Assembly (NCBI RefSeq): GCF_000014885.1
Contig: NC_011566.1
Coordinates: forward strand, 4,276,501-4,340,500
Length of the DNA stretch: 64,000 nucleotides
Direction of reading: 5' to 3'
DNA from: Shewanella piezotolerans WP3
GTDB lineage: Bacteria > Pseudomonadota > Gammaproteobacteria > Enterobacterales > Shewanellaceae
The position numbers and the translations under genes were made by a program. Each line of letters begins with the position of its first letter. The first letter of the stretch is position 1. The notes under the pieces are model-generated. The model worked only from the letters and a program-made list of their open reading frames with translations, was not told the DNA's origin and made no database searches. Below, piece after piece: positions 36,666 to 44,993 of this stretch.

Positions 36666-37265
36666 CTACATCTTGGGTCTCGTCGCAATAAAAACATCAG
36701 CTTGCTGCGCTTGCTCCAACCAAACACTCAATGCAGAAGTGACATTTCGCCAAGGCAGATCAGGGTGACGAAAGTCGACATATTCTAATAAACAAACCAA
36801 CATAACCTGCAACGCAGTTAATTCAGCACTACGAGTAATGCCCAGCGTCTCAACCTCTTTTAGGCCTCTTAATAAAGCCTGTTCAAAACGCGAGGTCCAG
36901 AACGCAGACCGTAAACCTTCATCCTCTCTAAGTTGCTCTTGCCTTAACGAAACTGCGCTATCAAAGATGCCTTTTAACAATGAAAAATGGCACTGTTGTG
37001 ACCAATTATGTTCCATCGAACCAAATAAACCTGACTGACCATGCTCTGCATCCAGATAGCGCATAATCACCTCGCTATCAAACAGTGCTGAGCCATCATT
37101 CAATTGCAAACAGGGGATTTTGGCTAACGGGTTGGCTCTAAGGAGTTCAGGAGAGTTATCAAAAGGATTAGCAATAATCTCTTCAATACCTTCAATGTTG
37201 TGATAACAAATAAATACTCGAACGCAGCGCGCATAAGGCGATGCATCGGAATAATACAATTTCAT
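36666..37265 (-). CDS. Glutathione S-transferase family protein
   Basis: Thioredoxin-fold GST-like protein of 199 aa. The N-terminal domain begins MKLYYSDASPYARCVRVFICYH with the Sx-P-Y-A-R pattern and the cis-proline and SNAIL-like region in AKIPCLQLNDGSALFDSEVIMRYL. The helical C-terminal domain follows. ATG 37265 is used because AAGGAA lies six to seven bases before it; the longer frame from 37313 would run into fpr. Catalysis on a particular electrophile cannot be assigned. Its start is 10 bases after the fpr stop, implying one transcript. Confidence 0.85.
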   Translation of the reverse strand: MKLYYSDASPYARCVRVFICYHNIEGIEEIIANPFDNSPELLRANPLAKIPCLQLNDGSALFDSEVIMRYLDAEHGQSGLFGSMEHNWSQQCHFSLLKGIFDSAVSLRQEQLREDEGLRSAFWTSRFEQALLRGLKEVETLGITRSAELTALQVMLVCLLEYVDFRHPDLPWRNVTSALSVWLEQAQQADVFIATRPKM

Positions 37266-37275
37266 GCAGCGTTCC

Positions 37276-38025
37276 TTACCAATATTTTTCGACAGTAATT
37301 TGCCCAGGAGCACGACGTAAATTTTTAGCCAAGCCCAGTTCTTTTAAAAATTGTTGAGCATCTGTAATCATTCCAGGATTACCGCAAATCATTACTTGTG
37401 AATCTTTAGCTGATAGCTTAATACCCGCTTTAGCTTCAATATCACCATTGTTAAGCCCATCAGGGATCCGGCAATTTAATGCGCCATCAAAAGGCTCTCT
37501 TGTCACCGACAACACCAGTTTGAATTGTTGCGGATACTTGTCTTCAAATTCTCTGAGCTGGGGCAAGTAGGCTAAATCCTCAACCTCTCGGACACCATAA
37601 ACTAATACTACTTTCTGGTAACTTTGCCAAGGTTCATTGGTCGCCATCATTGAGATAAAAGGGCCAACAGCTGTGCCTGTTGCTAAAAACCATAAGTGTT
37701 CTCCCTTTTTATCATCTTTAGGGAGCTCATTAAGGGTCATAAAGCCTGAGGCTTTGGTCGCTACATCAATAACATCCCCTTTAGAGAGTAATTGAAGGTT
37801 AGGCGACAGCTGACCATCATCGACTGCAACTGCCAACACTTCGATATAGTCTGTTCCAGGCGGGTTGACTAGCGAGTATGCTCGACCAATGCGTTTATCA
37901 TCAATCAACTGACTCAACTTAATAAACTGACCAGCAATAAAGTCACCAATATCGACTTTAATCTTTAGGGAAAATAACTTGTCACTCCAATCTTGGCGTT
38001 CTATGACTTTTCCTTCAATCCACAT
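37276..38025 (-). CDS. fpr: Ferredoxin-NADP(+) reductase
   Basis: FAD-dependent oxidoreductase of 249 aa, matching bacterial Fpr (subclass IIA). FAD binding: RAYSLVNPP; NADP binding: LATGTAVGPFISMM; C-terminal region ICGNPGMITDAQQFL and the end GQITVEKYW, where the terminal tryptophan stacks on the flavin. It recycles ferredoxin or flavodoxin with NADPH and belongs to oxidative stress regulons in enterobacteria. It precedes the GST-like gene. Confidence 0.92.
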   Translation of the reverse strand: MWIEGKVIERQDWSDKLFSLKIKVDIGDFIAGQFIKLSQLIDDKRIGRAYSLVNPPGTDYIEVLAVAVDDGQLSPNLQLLSKGDVIDVATKASGFMTLNELPKDDKKGEHLWFLATGTAVGPFISMMATNEPWQSYQKVVLVYGVREVEDLAYLPQLREFEDKYPQQFKLVLSVTREPFDGALNCRIPDGLNNGDIEAKAGIKLSAKDSQVMICGNPGMITDAQQFLKELGLAKNLRRAPGQITVEKYW

Positions 38026-38193
38026 AATCTTCTCCCAAAGTGAGTCGTCATTTCAGCATAAACTTTTATTTCATATTCAGAAAGATTAATCTATCAAAGA
38101 TATTTTAAGCTTGAAAATTATATAGAGCCAAACGAAAAGTGCTGCTAAAGCCCTCTTTATAAAAATAAAAATGAGTAACCCCAAGGCTTACCT

Positions 38194-38736
38194 ATGAAAA
38201 TCACCATCAAAACACTATTTGTATTTGCCATTATTATGCTGAATGGCAATGCCCTATCCGCAGCCGAGCAAGCCACTCTCAATGAAACAAAAAGCAAAAC
38301 AATCATCGTGGTGCGACATGCAGAAAAACACAATGACGGCACACGCGATCCAGCATTAAGTAAAAAGGGAACAATACGAGCCACCGCACTCATCAATGTA
38401 TTACCTAAACTACCACTCTCCCAAGCCATAGCCAGTAATTACCAACGCACACAGTTAACACTAAAACCCATTGCAGACGCTAATAACATTAGTATAGACA
38501 TAGTCGGAACTGCTGACGGGTTACAAGAACACATCACACAAATCGTTGAGCTCGTTAACAGTTCAGATGGAAACAGCATAGTCGCAGGGCATTCCAATAC
38601 GGTTCCACTTATTATCAGTGCATTGGGCGGCCCAAAAATAACACCACTAACAGAATCAGACTACGGAGATCTATACCTATTATCGGTTAAAGTAACTGGT
38701 GAAGTGAGCTTAGAAAAACATCATTTTGGAAAATAG
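38194..38736 (+). CDS. Exported histidine phosphatase family protein
   Basis: Protein of 180 aa with an N-terminal hydrophobic export segment (MKITIKTLFVFAIIMLNGNA, cleaved near ALSAAE). The RHG-type motif is VVRHAEKHNDGTRDP, with the phospho-accepting histidine of the histidine phosphatase superfamily; a second catalytic histidine is in VAGHSNTVPLII. It is short relative to typical phosphoglycerate-mutase-like proteins, like SixA-type or exported members. The substrate is unknown. Divergent from fpr by 168 bases. Confidence 0.8.
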   Translation: MKITIKTLFVFAIIMLNGNALSAAEQATLNETKSKTIIVVRHAEKHNDGTRDPALSKKGTIRATALINVLPKLPLSQAIASNYQRTQLTLKPIADANNISIDIVGTADGLQEHITQIVELVNSSDGNSIVAGHSNTVPLIISALGGPKITPLTESDYGDLYLLSVKVTGEVSLEKHHFGK

Positions 38737-38915
38737 GTTACACTGTCACAATTTGAATTATTAGTTAATAAAGTTAACTTTCTAATTAAATACACTTGGA
38801 TAACTACATTTTTAGTGATTAAATAGTATATCCAATAAGGGTTAGTTGTAACTGTCTTTACTCAAGCAGGTTAATGCTAGTCTAAACAGTATTCTTTTAT
38901 GTATGGAGTAGAGTA

Positions 38916-39110
38916 ATGGATGACAAAGATACGCCTGAGCAAAACAAAGGGCTATCTGTAAGCTGTAATAGCTGTCAACGAATGACTGTAATAGAGGGGG
39001 AGTACGTCTGCTTTAGGGAAGGTAAAATCACCAGCTTACAACAGATGAAAACACCTTCCCCTAAGAACTTACTCTGTGATGGTTGGAAAATTGGTAAGCT
39101 AAAATACTAG
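38916..39110 (+). CDS. Unknown 64-aa cysteine-containing protein
   Basis: Small cytosolic protein with four cysteines: CNSC at about residues 17-20, C near 32 and C near 54. The pattern could form a small zinc or iron-sulfur site, but no family was recognised. GGAG upstream (TATGGAGTAGAGTAATGG) supports the ATG at 38916. It converges with the next gene, and the two stop codons overlap in CTAG. Confidence 0.55.
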   Translation: MDDKDTPEQNKGLSVSCNSCQRMTVIEGEYVCFREGKITSLQQMKTPSPKNLLCDGWKIGKLKY

Positions 39111-39370
39111 GCAGTTAGCATTCCCGCATAATCACGAGCTGAAAATTTCGGTTCGTGCAACAAACCTTTAAGCGGTTCTACAGGGCTTGCTTTCGCCAAG
39201 CTTAAACCACGAGTCGTAACGCGCATGCCTGCTGATAATTCAAAATAGATCACTTCGAGCTCATCTTTTTCTAGGCCACGTTTTTTAAGCGTAGCCATAA
39301 TGGCAAGCCAATCGGTGTTTACCTTGCTGTCTTGCCCTTCGATATGTACAAGTAGAGGTATGTTCTTCAT
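39107..39370 (-). CDS. Unknown 87-aa protein
   Basis: Short cytosolic protein beginning MKNIPLLVHIEGQDSKVNTD with no signal or membrane segment. The translated sequence is balanced in composition and predicted mixed alpha/beta. Family not recognised. Upstream RC sequence GAAGGTCAAT precedes the ATG at 39370. Its stop overlaps the converging 64-aa gene at CTAG (39107-39110). Confidence 0.6.
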   Translation of the reverse strand: MKNIPLLVHIEGQDSKVNTDWLAIMATLKKRGLEKDELEVIYFELSAGMRVTTRGLSLAKASPVEPLKGLLHEPKFSARDYAGMLTA

Positions 39371-39497
39371 ATTGACCTTCTCAGCATAATCATGATTAAT
39401 GTTAAGTTGATTATAAGCACACTATTCTGAACCTAGGCTGAATTGTATACAGCCTTTGCTTAAAACCTCAATCACTTAAACTAATACATTCTAGCTA

Positions 39498-41270
39498 CTA
39501 CTCTTGCTGGATCCGCCAAAGTTTGGCATACAAACCTCCAGCATTAAGCAAACTAGTATGGGTGCCAGTTTCGACCACCCGTCCCTGACTAAGCACCAGT
39601 ATTTGGTCAGCATCAACCACAGTCGACAATCTGTGGGCAATGACTAAACTCGTGTGGCCTTTCGCCACCTCTTTTAATGCAGTTAATATAGCCTGTTCAG
39701 AATGACTATCCAGCGAAGAGGTTGCTTCATCAAAGACTAAAATTGGCGCCCGTTTGAGAATTGCTCGGGCAATTGCTACCCGTTGTTTTTCACCGCCAGA
39801 TAACTTTAAACCGCGTTCACCTACACGGGTTTCGCCACCTTCGGGCAAGCTTTCAATAAAACGCCCTAAGTGCGCCATCTTTATCGCCTCAGCAATCTCA
39901 GCATCCGTTGCCGATGGACGTCCATAACGAACATTCTCAATTAATGTGTCATTAAACAACACCGTATCTTGTGGGACGATTGCAATCGCTTGTCTAAGGG
40001 TATCTTGACTTAATTCTCTAATATCCTGCCCATCAATACGAATAACTCCAGACACAACATCGTAAAACCTAAACAATAATTTTACGATTGTCGATTTTCC
40101 TGCCCCGCTGTCGCCGACAATCGCGACCTTTTGCCCAGACTTAACAGAGAAACTGACCTCATCAAGAATAGGCCGGCTGTCATAACTAAAGCTGACTTGT
40201 TCAAATGAAACAACACCTTCGGTTAGCTTCTCAGTTTTTGCATTATCGATATCTTCGATCAACGGCTCTTTATCTAACAGGCCAAACATACGCTCAATAT
40301 TAGCGAATGCTCCGCGGATCTCCCGGTAAACAAAACCTAAGAAATTAAGCGGAATAAACAGCTGCATCATAAATGCATTAATCAGCACAAAATCACCAAT
40401 GCTCATGGCTCCTTGAACAACGTCATTTGCCGCCATGGCAAGCATAACGGTCATCGCAACTGAGATAATACAAGCTTGGCCCGCATTCAAAGCAAACAAT
40501 GACAATCGATTCTTACGCTTAGCTTCTTCCCAGTCTGCTAAAGCACTGTCATAGCGGTTGGCTTCATATTGTTCATTGTTAAAGTATTTTACCGTTTCAT
40601 AGTTAAGCAGACTATCGACAGCGCGCGTGTTAGAAACTGAATCAGCTTTGGCTGCGTCTCTGACATAACCAGTACGCCACTCAGTAGCCACCACGGAATA
40701 TGCACCATAAGCCACCACAGAAAGCAGCGTTACTGCAGCGTAACCGACACCATAGTTATAAAATAGGATCCCGACGACCAAGATAATCTCTAACAATGTT
40801 GGCACGATATTGAACACCATAAAGCGCATCAAAAAACTCACACCACTGGTGCCTCGCTCTATATCACGAGACAAACCTCCTGTACGTCTTTCTAAATGAA
40901 AAGCCATATCAAGTCGATGCAAGTGCTCAAAGACGGCGATCCCTAAGCGCCGTATCGCACGCTCCGTCACTCTACCAAATAGCGTGTCTCTGACCTCCGA
41001 AATGATGGTGTTTAGCAGGCGAATACCGCCATAGGCAACAACTAAACCAACAGGTACAGCTAAAAGGGCACTCTTCCCGTCGAGGGTCAAATCGTCAACG
41101 AGTGCTTTTAATACGAACGGTAAACCGACACTCGCAGCCTTGGCCACAATTAAACATAACAGTGCCAACCCCACTCTTTGCTTAAACTCTAACAAGTATG
41201 GCCAAAGCAGTTTCAGTACGTGCCAATTGAGCTTTCCGACGGGACCATCAAAATATAAGGAGGGGCGCAT
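39498..41270 (-). CDS. ABC transporter, permease and ATPase fused (Atm1/HMT-like)
   Basis: Half-transporter of 590 aa: six membrane segments (about residues 25-305) followed by an ATPase domain. Walker A is VAIVGDSGAGKSTIVKL, the signature KLSGGEKQRVAIARAI, and Walker B ILVFDEATSSLD. The layout and the N-terminal LLWPYLLEFKQRVGLAL segment fit the exporter type ABCB7/Atm1/HMT1, often involved in thiol or heavy metal export. The ATG at 41270 is used with GGAAG five to six bases upstream. A natural substrate is not evident. It is a single gene. Confidence 0.87.
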   Translation of the reverse strand: MRPSLYFDGPVGKLNWHVLKLLWPYLLEFKQRVGLALLCLIVAKAASVGLPFVLKALVDDLTLDGKSALLAVPVGLVVAYGGIRLLNTIISEVRDTLFGRVTERAIRRLGIAVFEHLHRLDMAFHLERRTGGLSRDIERGTSGVSFLMRFMVFNIVPTLLEIILVVGILFYNYGVGYAAVTLLSVVAYGAYSVVATEWRTGYVRDAAKADSVSNTRAVDSLLNYETVKYFNNEQYEANRYDSALADWEEAKRKNRLSLFALNAGQACIISVAMTVMLAMAANDVVQGAMSIGDFVLINAFMMQLFIPLNFLGFVYREIRGAFANIERMFGLLDKEPLIEDIDNAKTEKLTEGVVSFEQVSFSYDSRPILDEVSFSVKSGQKVAIVGDSGAGKSTIVKLLFRFYDVVSGVIRIDGQDIRELSQDTLRQAIAIVPQDTVLFNDTLIENVRYGRPSATDAEIAEAIKMAHLGRFIESLPEGGETRVGERGLKLSGGEKQRVAIARAILKRAPILVFDEATSSLDSHSEQAILTALKEVAKGHTSLVIAHRLSTVVDADQILVLSQGRVVETGTHTSLLNAGGLYAKLWRIQQE

Positions 41271-41609
41271 GATTACTTCCAATAAATAAGAATTGATAAA
41301 TTAAAGCACGACTCTTGAGTATGGAAAATAATGACTCAGAGCCAAATAACACGTAACAGCTGTAGTGATTTTGTTAAATTAAAGCTTGATAACAGCCCAC
41401 AAAAAGTACTACTTTAGCACTATGTGGAGATTATCTTTGGTCGCAACAGATATTCGGCCATTGAGGTCTCAAAATATCGCTTAAAGTAGTGCAAACATTA
41501 TTACTCAACCGTAAAGGGTTTGATACTATCTTTAACTTCGATTTTTAGAGTAAACAGGACCAAGGGCATCTAAATGCTCAGTTCAAATTAACTATCAAGG
41601 GATGCAAGT

Positions 41610-41786
41610 ATGTTGGATTCATCCAATCAAAAATATCCACCTTTACCACTCATCCAAACATGGATATGGATGATGACCCAATCTGGAAACCCTGAAATCC
41701 AAGAAAAAGGTCAAAGCAATCTAATTGCTTCATTTGGCAGCTTAGCAAAAGCCAATGAATACCTTATGGAGCAAAATCAAAAATAA
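41610..41786 (+). CDS. Small unknown protein, 58 aa
   Basis: A 58-codon open frame starts at ATG 41610 (AGGG about nine bases upstream) and ends at 41786, followed 40 bases later by a strong terminator. The peptide starts MLDSSNQKYPPLPLIQTWIW and ends YLMEQNQK. It is hydrophilic except for the tryptophan-rich centre. The ribosome site, protein-like composition and terminator support a real gene. No family was recognised. Confidence 0.6.
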   Translation: MLDSSNQKYPPLPLIQTWIWMMTQSGNPEIQEKGQSNLIASFGSLAKANEYLMEQNQK

Positions 41787-41826
41787 CAATATTATTGTTG
41801 ATTACGCTTTCCACCGTACATAGATT

Positions 41827-41860
41827 AAGGCTGTTCACATAAAGTGAACAGCCTTTTTTA
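41827..41860 (+). terminator. Terminator of the 58-aa gene
   Basis: AAGGCTGTTCAC pairs with GTGAACAGCCTT around ATAAA and a run of T follows. Also positioned between the plus-strand gene and convergent nrfD. Confidence 0.9.
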
Positions 41861-41898
41861 TAGACAATAATTCTTGGTTGAATTTTGAAATACATCCT

Positions 41899-42840
41899 TT
41901 ACACGCCGGTCATCTGGCCGGTGTACAAAATAAAATTTCGTAATAGCAGTACCCCAAGCAAGCTAAAACTGGCGGTCACTGCAACGTAGGTAAACTTACG
42001 GTCGGATGAAACCTTCATCCATAGGTTAAAGGCTAGGGGTAAAGTTAGTCCAACGCCAACCACTCCGCCCCAAAAAATCCAGCCCCAAAACCCCTCTCCA
42101 ATAGCATTAAGTGCTGCTACCTGACTTTGTCCTCCCGACAAAATTAGCCCCGCAAAAAAGGTAAATAGCAGCATGATTTCCACTAAGATCATCGGGATCT
42201 CAATCCTATGTATAAATTTCACTTCAATGCCATTAGGGTTACCACGCATCAAAACGCCCCCTAAAAGCGTCGCTGCGGCTCCAGAAGATAGTCCTGAGAT
42301 TAAGAATAACAGTGGTAAAACAGGGTTATTTAATAATGGGAAGCCGATTAAGGCTGACAATAAAAATCCGGTATAAGCGCCAAGGGATAACGACAAAATA
42401 ACCAGCACGCCAGTAATAATATCCTCATGTCGTGCCAACAGCGTTAAGCATTTAGTCAGCAAATAAAAGCGGCCATCTAACCATTTATTTACCGGCAGGC
42501 TAAATACACTGCCAATCCATGCAAAAAGCACTAGCTGATAGACTAGAAGTACCAGTACTCCCATCGACATCACTGACGAGGTGTTGTAAAACACTAGTAT
42601 CTTCCAAAATGCTAACGGTTTAGTCAGATCTATCACCAAAATCCCTAAGCCAGCGCAAACTGCAATTGGTGCAATTAAGGCAGCCGCCTGCACAAAAGGT
42701 GATAAATATGCCCTTTCAGCCAGCTTAAAATGCTTTAGCATAATGGCAAAAAAAACGGCTCCTGCCGATAAGCCTGCCAAGAAAAGGTAAATTGCAATAG
42801 GCCAATGCCAAACTAGGCCGTCAAAGTGAAAAGCACTCAT
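41899..42840 (-). CDS. nrfD: NrfD-type membrane quinol dehydrogenase subunit
   Basis: Polytopic membrane protein of 313 aa with about eight to nine hydrophobic segments, belonging to the NrfD/PsrC family that passes electrons between the quinone pool and a periplasmic iron-sulfur partner. The first segments (WPIAIYLFLAGLSAGAVFF) are the family start; no cofactor ligands are expected. It overlaps nrfC by four bases. With NrfC and the pentaheme NrfB-like protein it forms a quinol-oxidising module. No catalytic reductase gene is adjacent. Confidence 0.88.
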   Translation of the reverse strand: MSAFHFDGLVWHWPIAIYLFLAGLSAGAVFFAIMLKHFKLAERAYLSPFVQAAALIAPIAVCAGLGILVIDLTKPLAFWKILVFYNTSSVMSMGVLVLLVYQLVLFAWIGSVFSLPVNKWLDGRFYLLTKCLTLLARHEDIITGVLVILSLSLGAYTGFLLSALIGFPLLNNPVLPLLFLISGLSSGAAATLLGGVLMRGNPNGIEVKFIHRIEIPMILVEIMLLFTFFAGLILSGGQSQVAALNAIGEGFWGWIFWGGVVGVGLTLPLAFNLWMKVSSDRKFTYVAVTASFSLLGVLLLRNFILYTGQMTGV

Positions 42841-43520
42841 AATACAATCTCCCCATCAACAGTTCGCACATGGAATAACTTAGGACGAGTACCCAAATCA
42901 ACTTTTTGTCGGTAGGTGGGCTTCGACTTAAGCGTCTTAACCAATGCTGAGTTTGGATCTTTTAAGTTTCCAAAAACCAGTGCCTCAGTAGGGCAGGCCA
43001 ATACGCAAGCTGGCTGTAGTCCACGAGTTAATTGACTTTGCTGGCAAAAATCACATTTATCAGCGACCTTTGTCACAGGATTAATAAAACGTATCTGATA
43101 AGGGCAGGCTGCAATGCAATACTGGCAACCTACACAGCGATCTTCGTTAACTGCTACTATGCCAGTCTCTTTGTCGATATAGGCCGCACCAGTAGGGCAA
43201 ACCTTGACACAAGGTGCTGCCTCACAATGCTGACAAGAGTGGCGACTAAATCGATAACTTTGCTCTGGATATTCACCAAAAGGCCCCGTGCGCACGATAT
43301 CAACTCGAGAAACGCCAATAGGAACCTGGTTTACCTCTCGGCAAGCATCTTCACATGCATTGCAACCAATACAGAGATTCTCATCATGTAACATTGCATA
43401 CTTAACTTCGCTTTCCTCCGCTGCATCTCTAGCCAGCGGCTGCCGTGTCATTGAATACACAGAAACCCCTGCAATCGCGCCGCCACAACCTTTAAGAAAC
43501 CTTCTCTTTGAAGTATCCAT
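42837..43520 (-). CDS. nrfC: NrfC-type 4Fe-4S ferredoxin, Tat-exported
   Basis: Periplasmic iron-sulfur protein of 227 aa with a twin-arginine signal (SKRRFLKGCGG). Four cysteine clusters for four [4Fe-4S] sites: CIGCNACEDAC, CQHCEAAPCVKVC, CVGCQYCIAAC and CDFC...CVLAC. It accepts electrons from NrfD and passes them to NrfB. ATG 43520 is chosen because GGAGG precedes it; an upstream extension exists but starts inside nrfB. Coupled by overlap to nrfD. Confidence 0.9.
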   Translation of the reverse strand: MDTSKRRFLKGCGGAIAGVSVYSMTRQPLARDAAEESEVKYAMLHDENLCIGCNACEDACREVNQVPIGVSRVDIVRTGPFGEYPEQSYRFSRHSCQHCEAAPCVKVCPTGAAYIDKETGIVAVNEDRCVGCQYCIAACPYQIRFINPVTKVADKCDFCQQSQLTRGLQPACVLACPTEALVFGNLKDPNSALVKTLKSKPTYRQKVDLGTRPKLFHVRTVDGEIVL

Positions 43521-43530
43521 GCTGTGCCTC

Positions 43531-44004
43531 CTAATGATTATCTTGATGACATTTAGCACATGATTGGCTCATTGCTGGGCCGATGAGCGTCAATGCAGGA
43601 TCCGTTTCGCTGTGAAGCTGATGACACTGGGCGCAAGATACTCGCGTCGCATGCACATTATGGGTCCAATGCGCCTGCGCAAGCTCTTCGTGATCATGAC
43701 AAGCTAAACATTGTTCTACCTGTCGCTTTGTTTGAGTATCGCTTTTCACGCCAAATCTGATGATCTTAGAATCTTTTCTAGGATGCTTACCTTTTTCGCC
43801 ATGGCAATCTTCACAGGTAATAGCCAGCCCCTGATTTGCATGTAACCCCAACATATTGCCGTTGCGCTTATGGCACTTTAAGCACTGGCTACTGTCGATA
43901 CTTCTCACTTCAGCGGCAACAGGTATGCCTGGAAAGCTTAGCCACAGGAGCAGAAACCATACGATATAGATAACAGAAACGCCGTAACGGTTAGTCAATG
44001 ACAT
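43531..44004 (-). CDS. nrfB: Pentaheme cytochrome c, NrfB-like
   Basis: Periplasmic multiheme cytochrome of 157 aa with signal segment (about residues 8-31). Five CXXCH heme sites are present: CLKCH, CEDCH, CLACH, CAQCH and CAKCH. This equals the heme number of NrfB, the electron donor of NrfA nitrite reductase in enterobacteria. No nrfA is adjacent, so the terminal acceptor is unknown. An 11-bp perfect hairpin lies 45 bases upstream of the start. Confidence 0.87.
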   Translation of the reverse strand: MSLTNRYGVSVIYIVWFLLLWLSFPGIPVAAEVRSIDSSQCLKCHKRNGNMLGLHANQGLAITCEDCHGEKGKHPRKDSKIIRFGVKSDTQTKRQVEQCLACHDHEELAQAHWTHNVHATRVSCAQCHQLHSETDPALTLIGPAMSQSCAKCHQDNH

Positions 44005-44049
44005 AACAAAACCTTACACCAATAGGTGAACAGCCAAAGATATGGAGTA

Positions 44050-44074
44050 AGCGCCAAATGGGTCATTTGGCGCT
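44050..44074. promoter_or_regulatory. Perfect hairpin before nrfB
   Basis: AGCGCCAAATG and CATTTGGCGCT form an 11-bp perfect stem with a GGT loop. It lies between the stop of the DUF2726 gene (44088) and nrfB. It lacks a T run, so it may be a processing or leader structure rather than a terminator. Confidence 0.55.
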
Positions 44075-44087
44075 GAGTCAGACTGAA

Positions 44088-44591
44088 TTATGCGGCGAGC
44101 GCTGTTTTGATTAGGGCTTCATCGCACTGTTTGTGCTTATCTAGTTTGATGAATTGCACACCAATATAATCTAAACATTTTTCAATGAACTTCGCCTGTT
44201 CTGGAGAGCTGTCATCTGGGTTGCTAATGACCAACTTAACCGAAGATGACTCGTTATCAACAACAACATAGTCAAGGTGACAGTGCTCCATAAAATCTTC
44301 AACCTCTTCGTGGTGCCTTACCGAATCGTCAATATCAACAACATTAACCAATGACGCACCATAAAGAATATCGTAACGTTTGTTAGCTATCGCCTTTAAG
44401 CTTTTCAAAAAATGCATTGATTCTTTGTCAAGCAAATGAGGCTTAATGCTAATTTCAGCACCCACCATATCTACTTCACTAGCTTTAAAAAACTTAATGC
44501 ATGTCATTACAAAAGTTATGATGACGAGAGGAACAATTAGAAATAAAACAAAGTATATAAAAGCATAACTGAATATCACTGTGGCATTCAT
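44088..44591 (-). CDS. DUF2726 family protein, membrane-anchored
   Basis: Protein of 167 aa with one N-terminal membrane segment (about residues 8-35), then a soluble domain. The pattern LLDKESMHFLKSL followed by a mixed alpha/beta stretch and the ending DYIGVQFIKLDK fits DUF2726, a family related to nuclease-like folds, but conserved catalytic residues cannot be judged here. It ends 83 bases before nrfB; co-transcription is possible. Function unknown. Confidence 0.6.
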   Translation of the reverse strand: MNATVIFSYAFIYFVLFLIVPLVIITFVMTCIKFFKASEVDMVGAEISIKPHLLDKESMHFLKSLKAIANKRYDILYGASLVNVVDIDDSVRHHEEVEDFMEHCHLDYVVVDNESSSVKLVISNPDDSSPEQAKFIEKCLDYIGVQFIKLDKHKQCDEALIKTALAA

Positions 44592-44921
44592 AATAAACCT
44601 CCAAGGTTTAAACTAACTTCCTAACCCTCGGAATAATTATTACGCTTTAAAAACTCAGTTAGCAATAAATATAAAAATCATTATATAAAACCCAAGAACC
44701 AATCACAAAATCAATTATCGACATTAATCATTACAGATATTCACAAAGTAGAAATGACGTTATCAAATTATAGAAAATCAAATCATCCCCAGAAGCAACA
44801 ATAGAGCGAACACCCTTAAAAACCAAAAGCTTAACTAAAAACCAAACAAGAAGACACAAAACGACGGCTGCAGGTAGAAAAACTAGAATGGAATATATTA
44901 ATAAATTAAAAAAGCACATTC
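44592..44921. other. AT-rich intergenic region with a weak 62-codon frame
   Basis: 330 AT-rich bases. An open frame at 44731-44919 (minus) would encode a membrane-like peptide, but lacks a ribosome site. No other features identified. Confidence 0.4.
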
Positions 44922-44949
44922 AATTGTTATTTTACCGAACATAACAATT
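44922..44949. promoter_or_regulatory. Long palindrome upstream of LysR gene
   Basis: AATTGTTAT and ATAACAATT form a perfect inverted repeat with a 10-base spacer, 45 bases before the LysR-type gene at 44994. It is a candidate operator for that regulator. Confidence 0.55.
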
Positions 44950-44993
44950 AGTGTATGGTTAATATTATAGATTGAAATAGTGAGGAGTTAAGC

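Noticed and set aside
44731..44919. 62-codon membrane-like frame on the minus strand
   Set aside because: No ribosome site, AT-driven composition, and it overlaps the putative operator region; likely chance.
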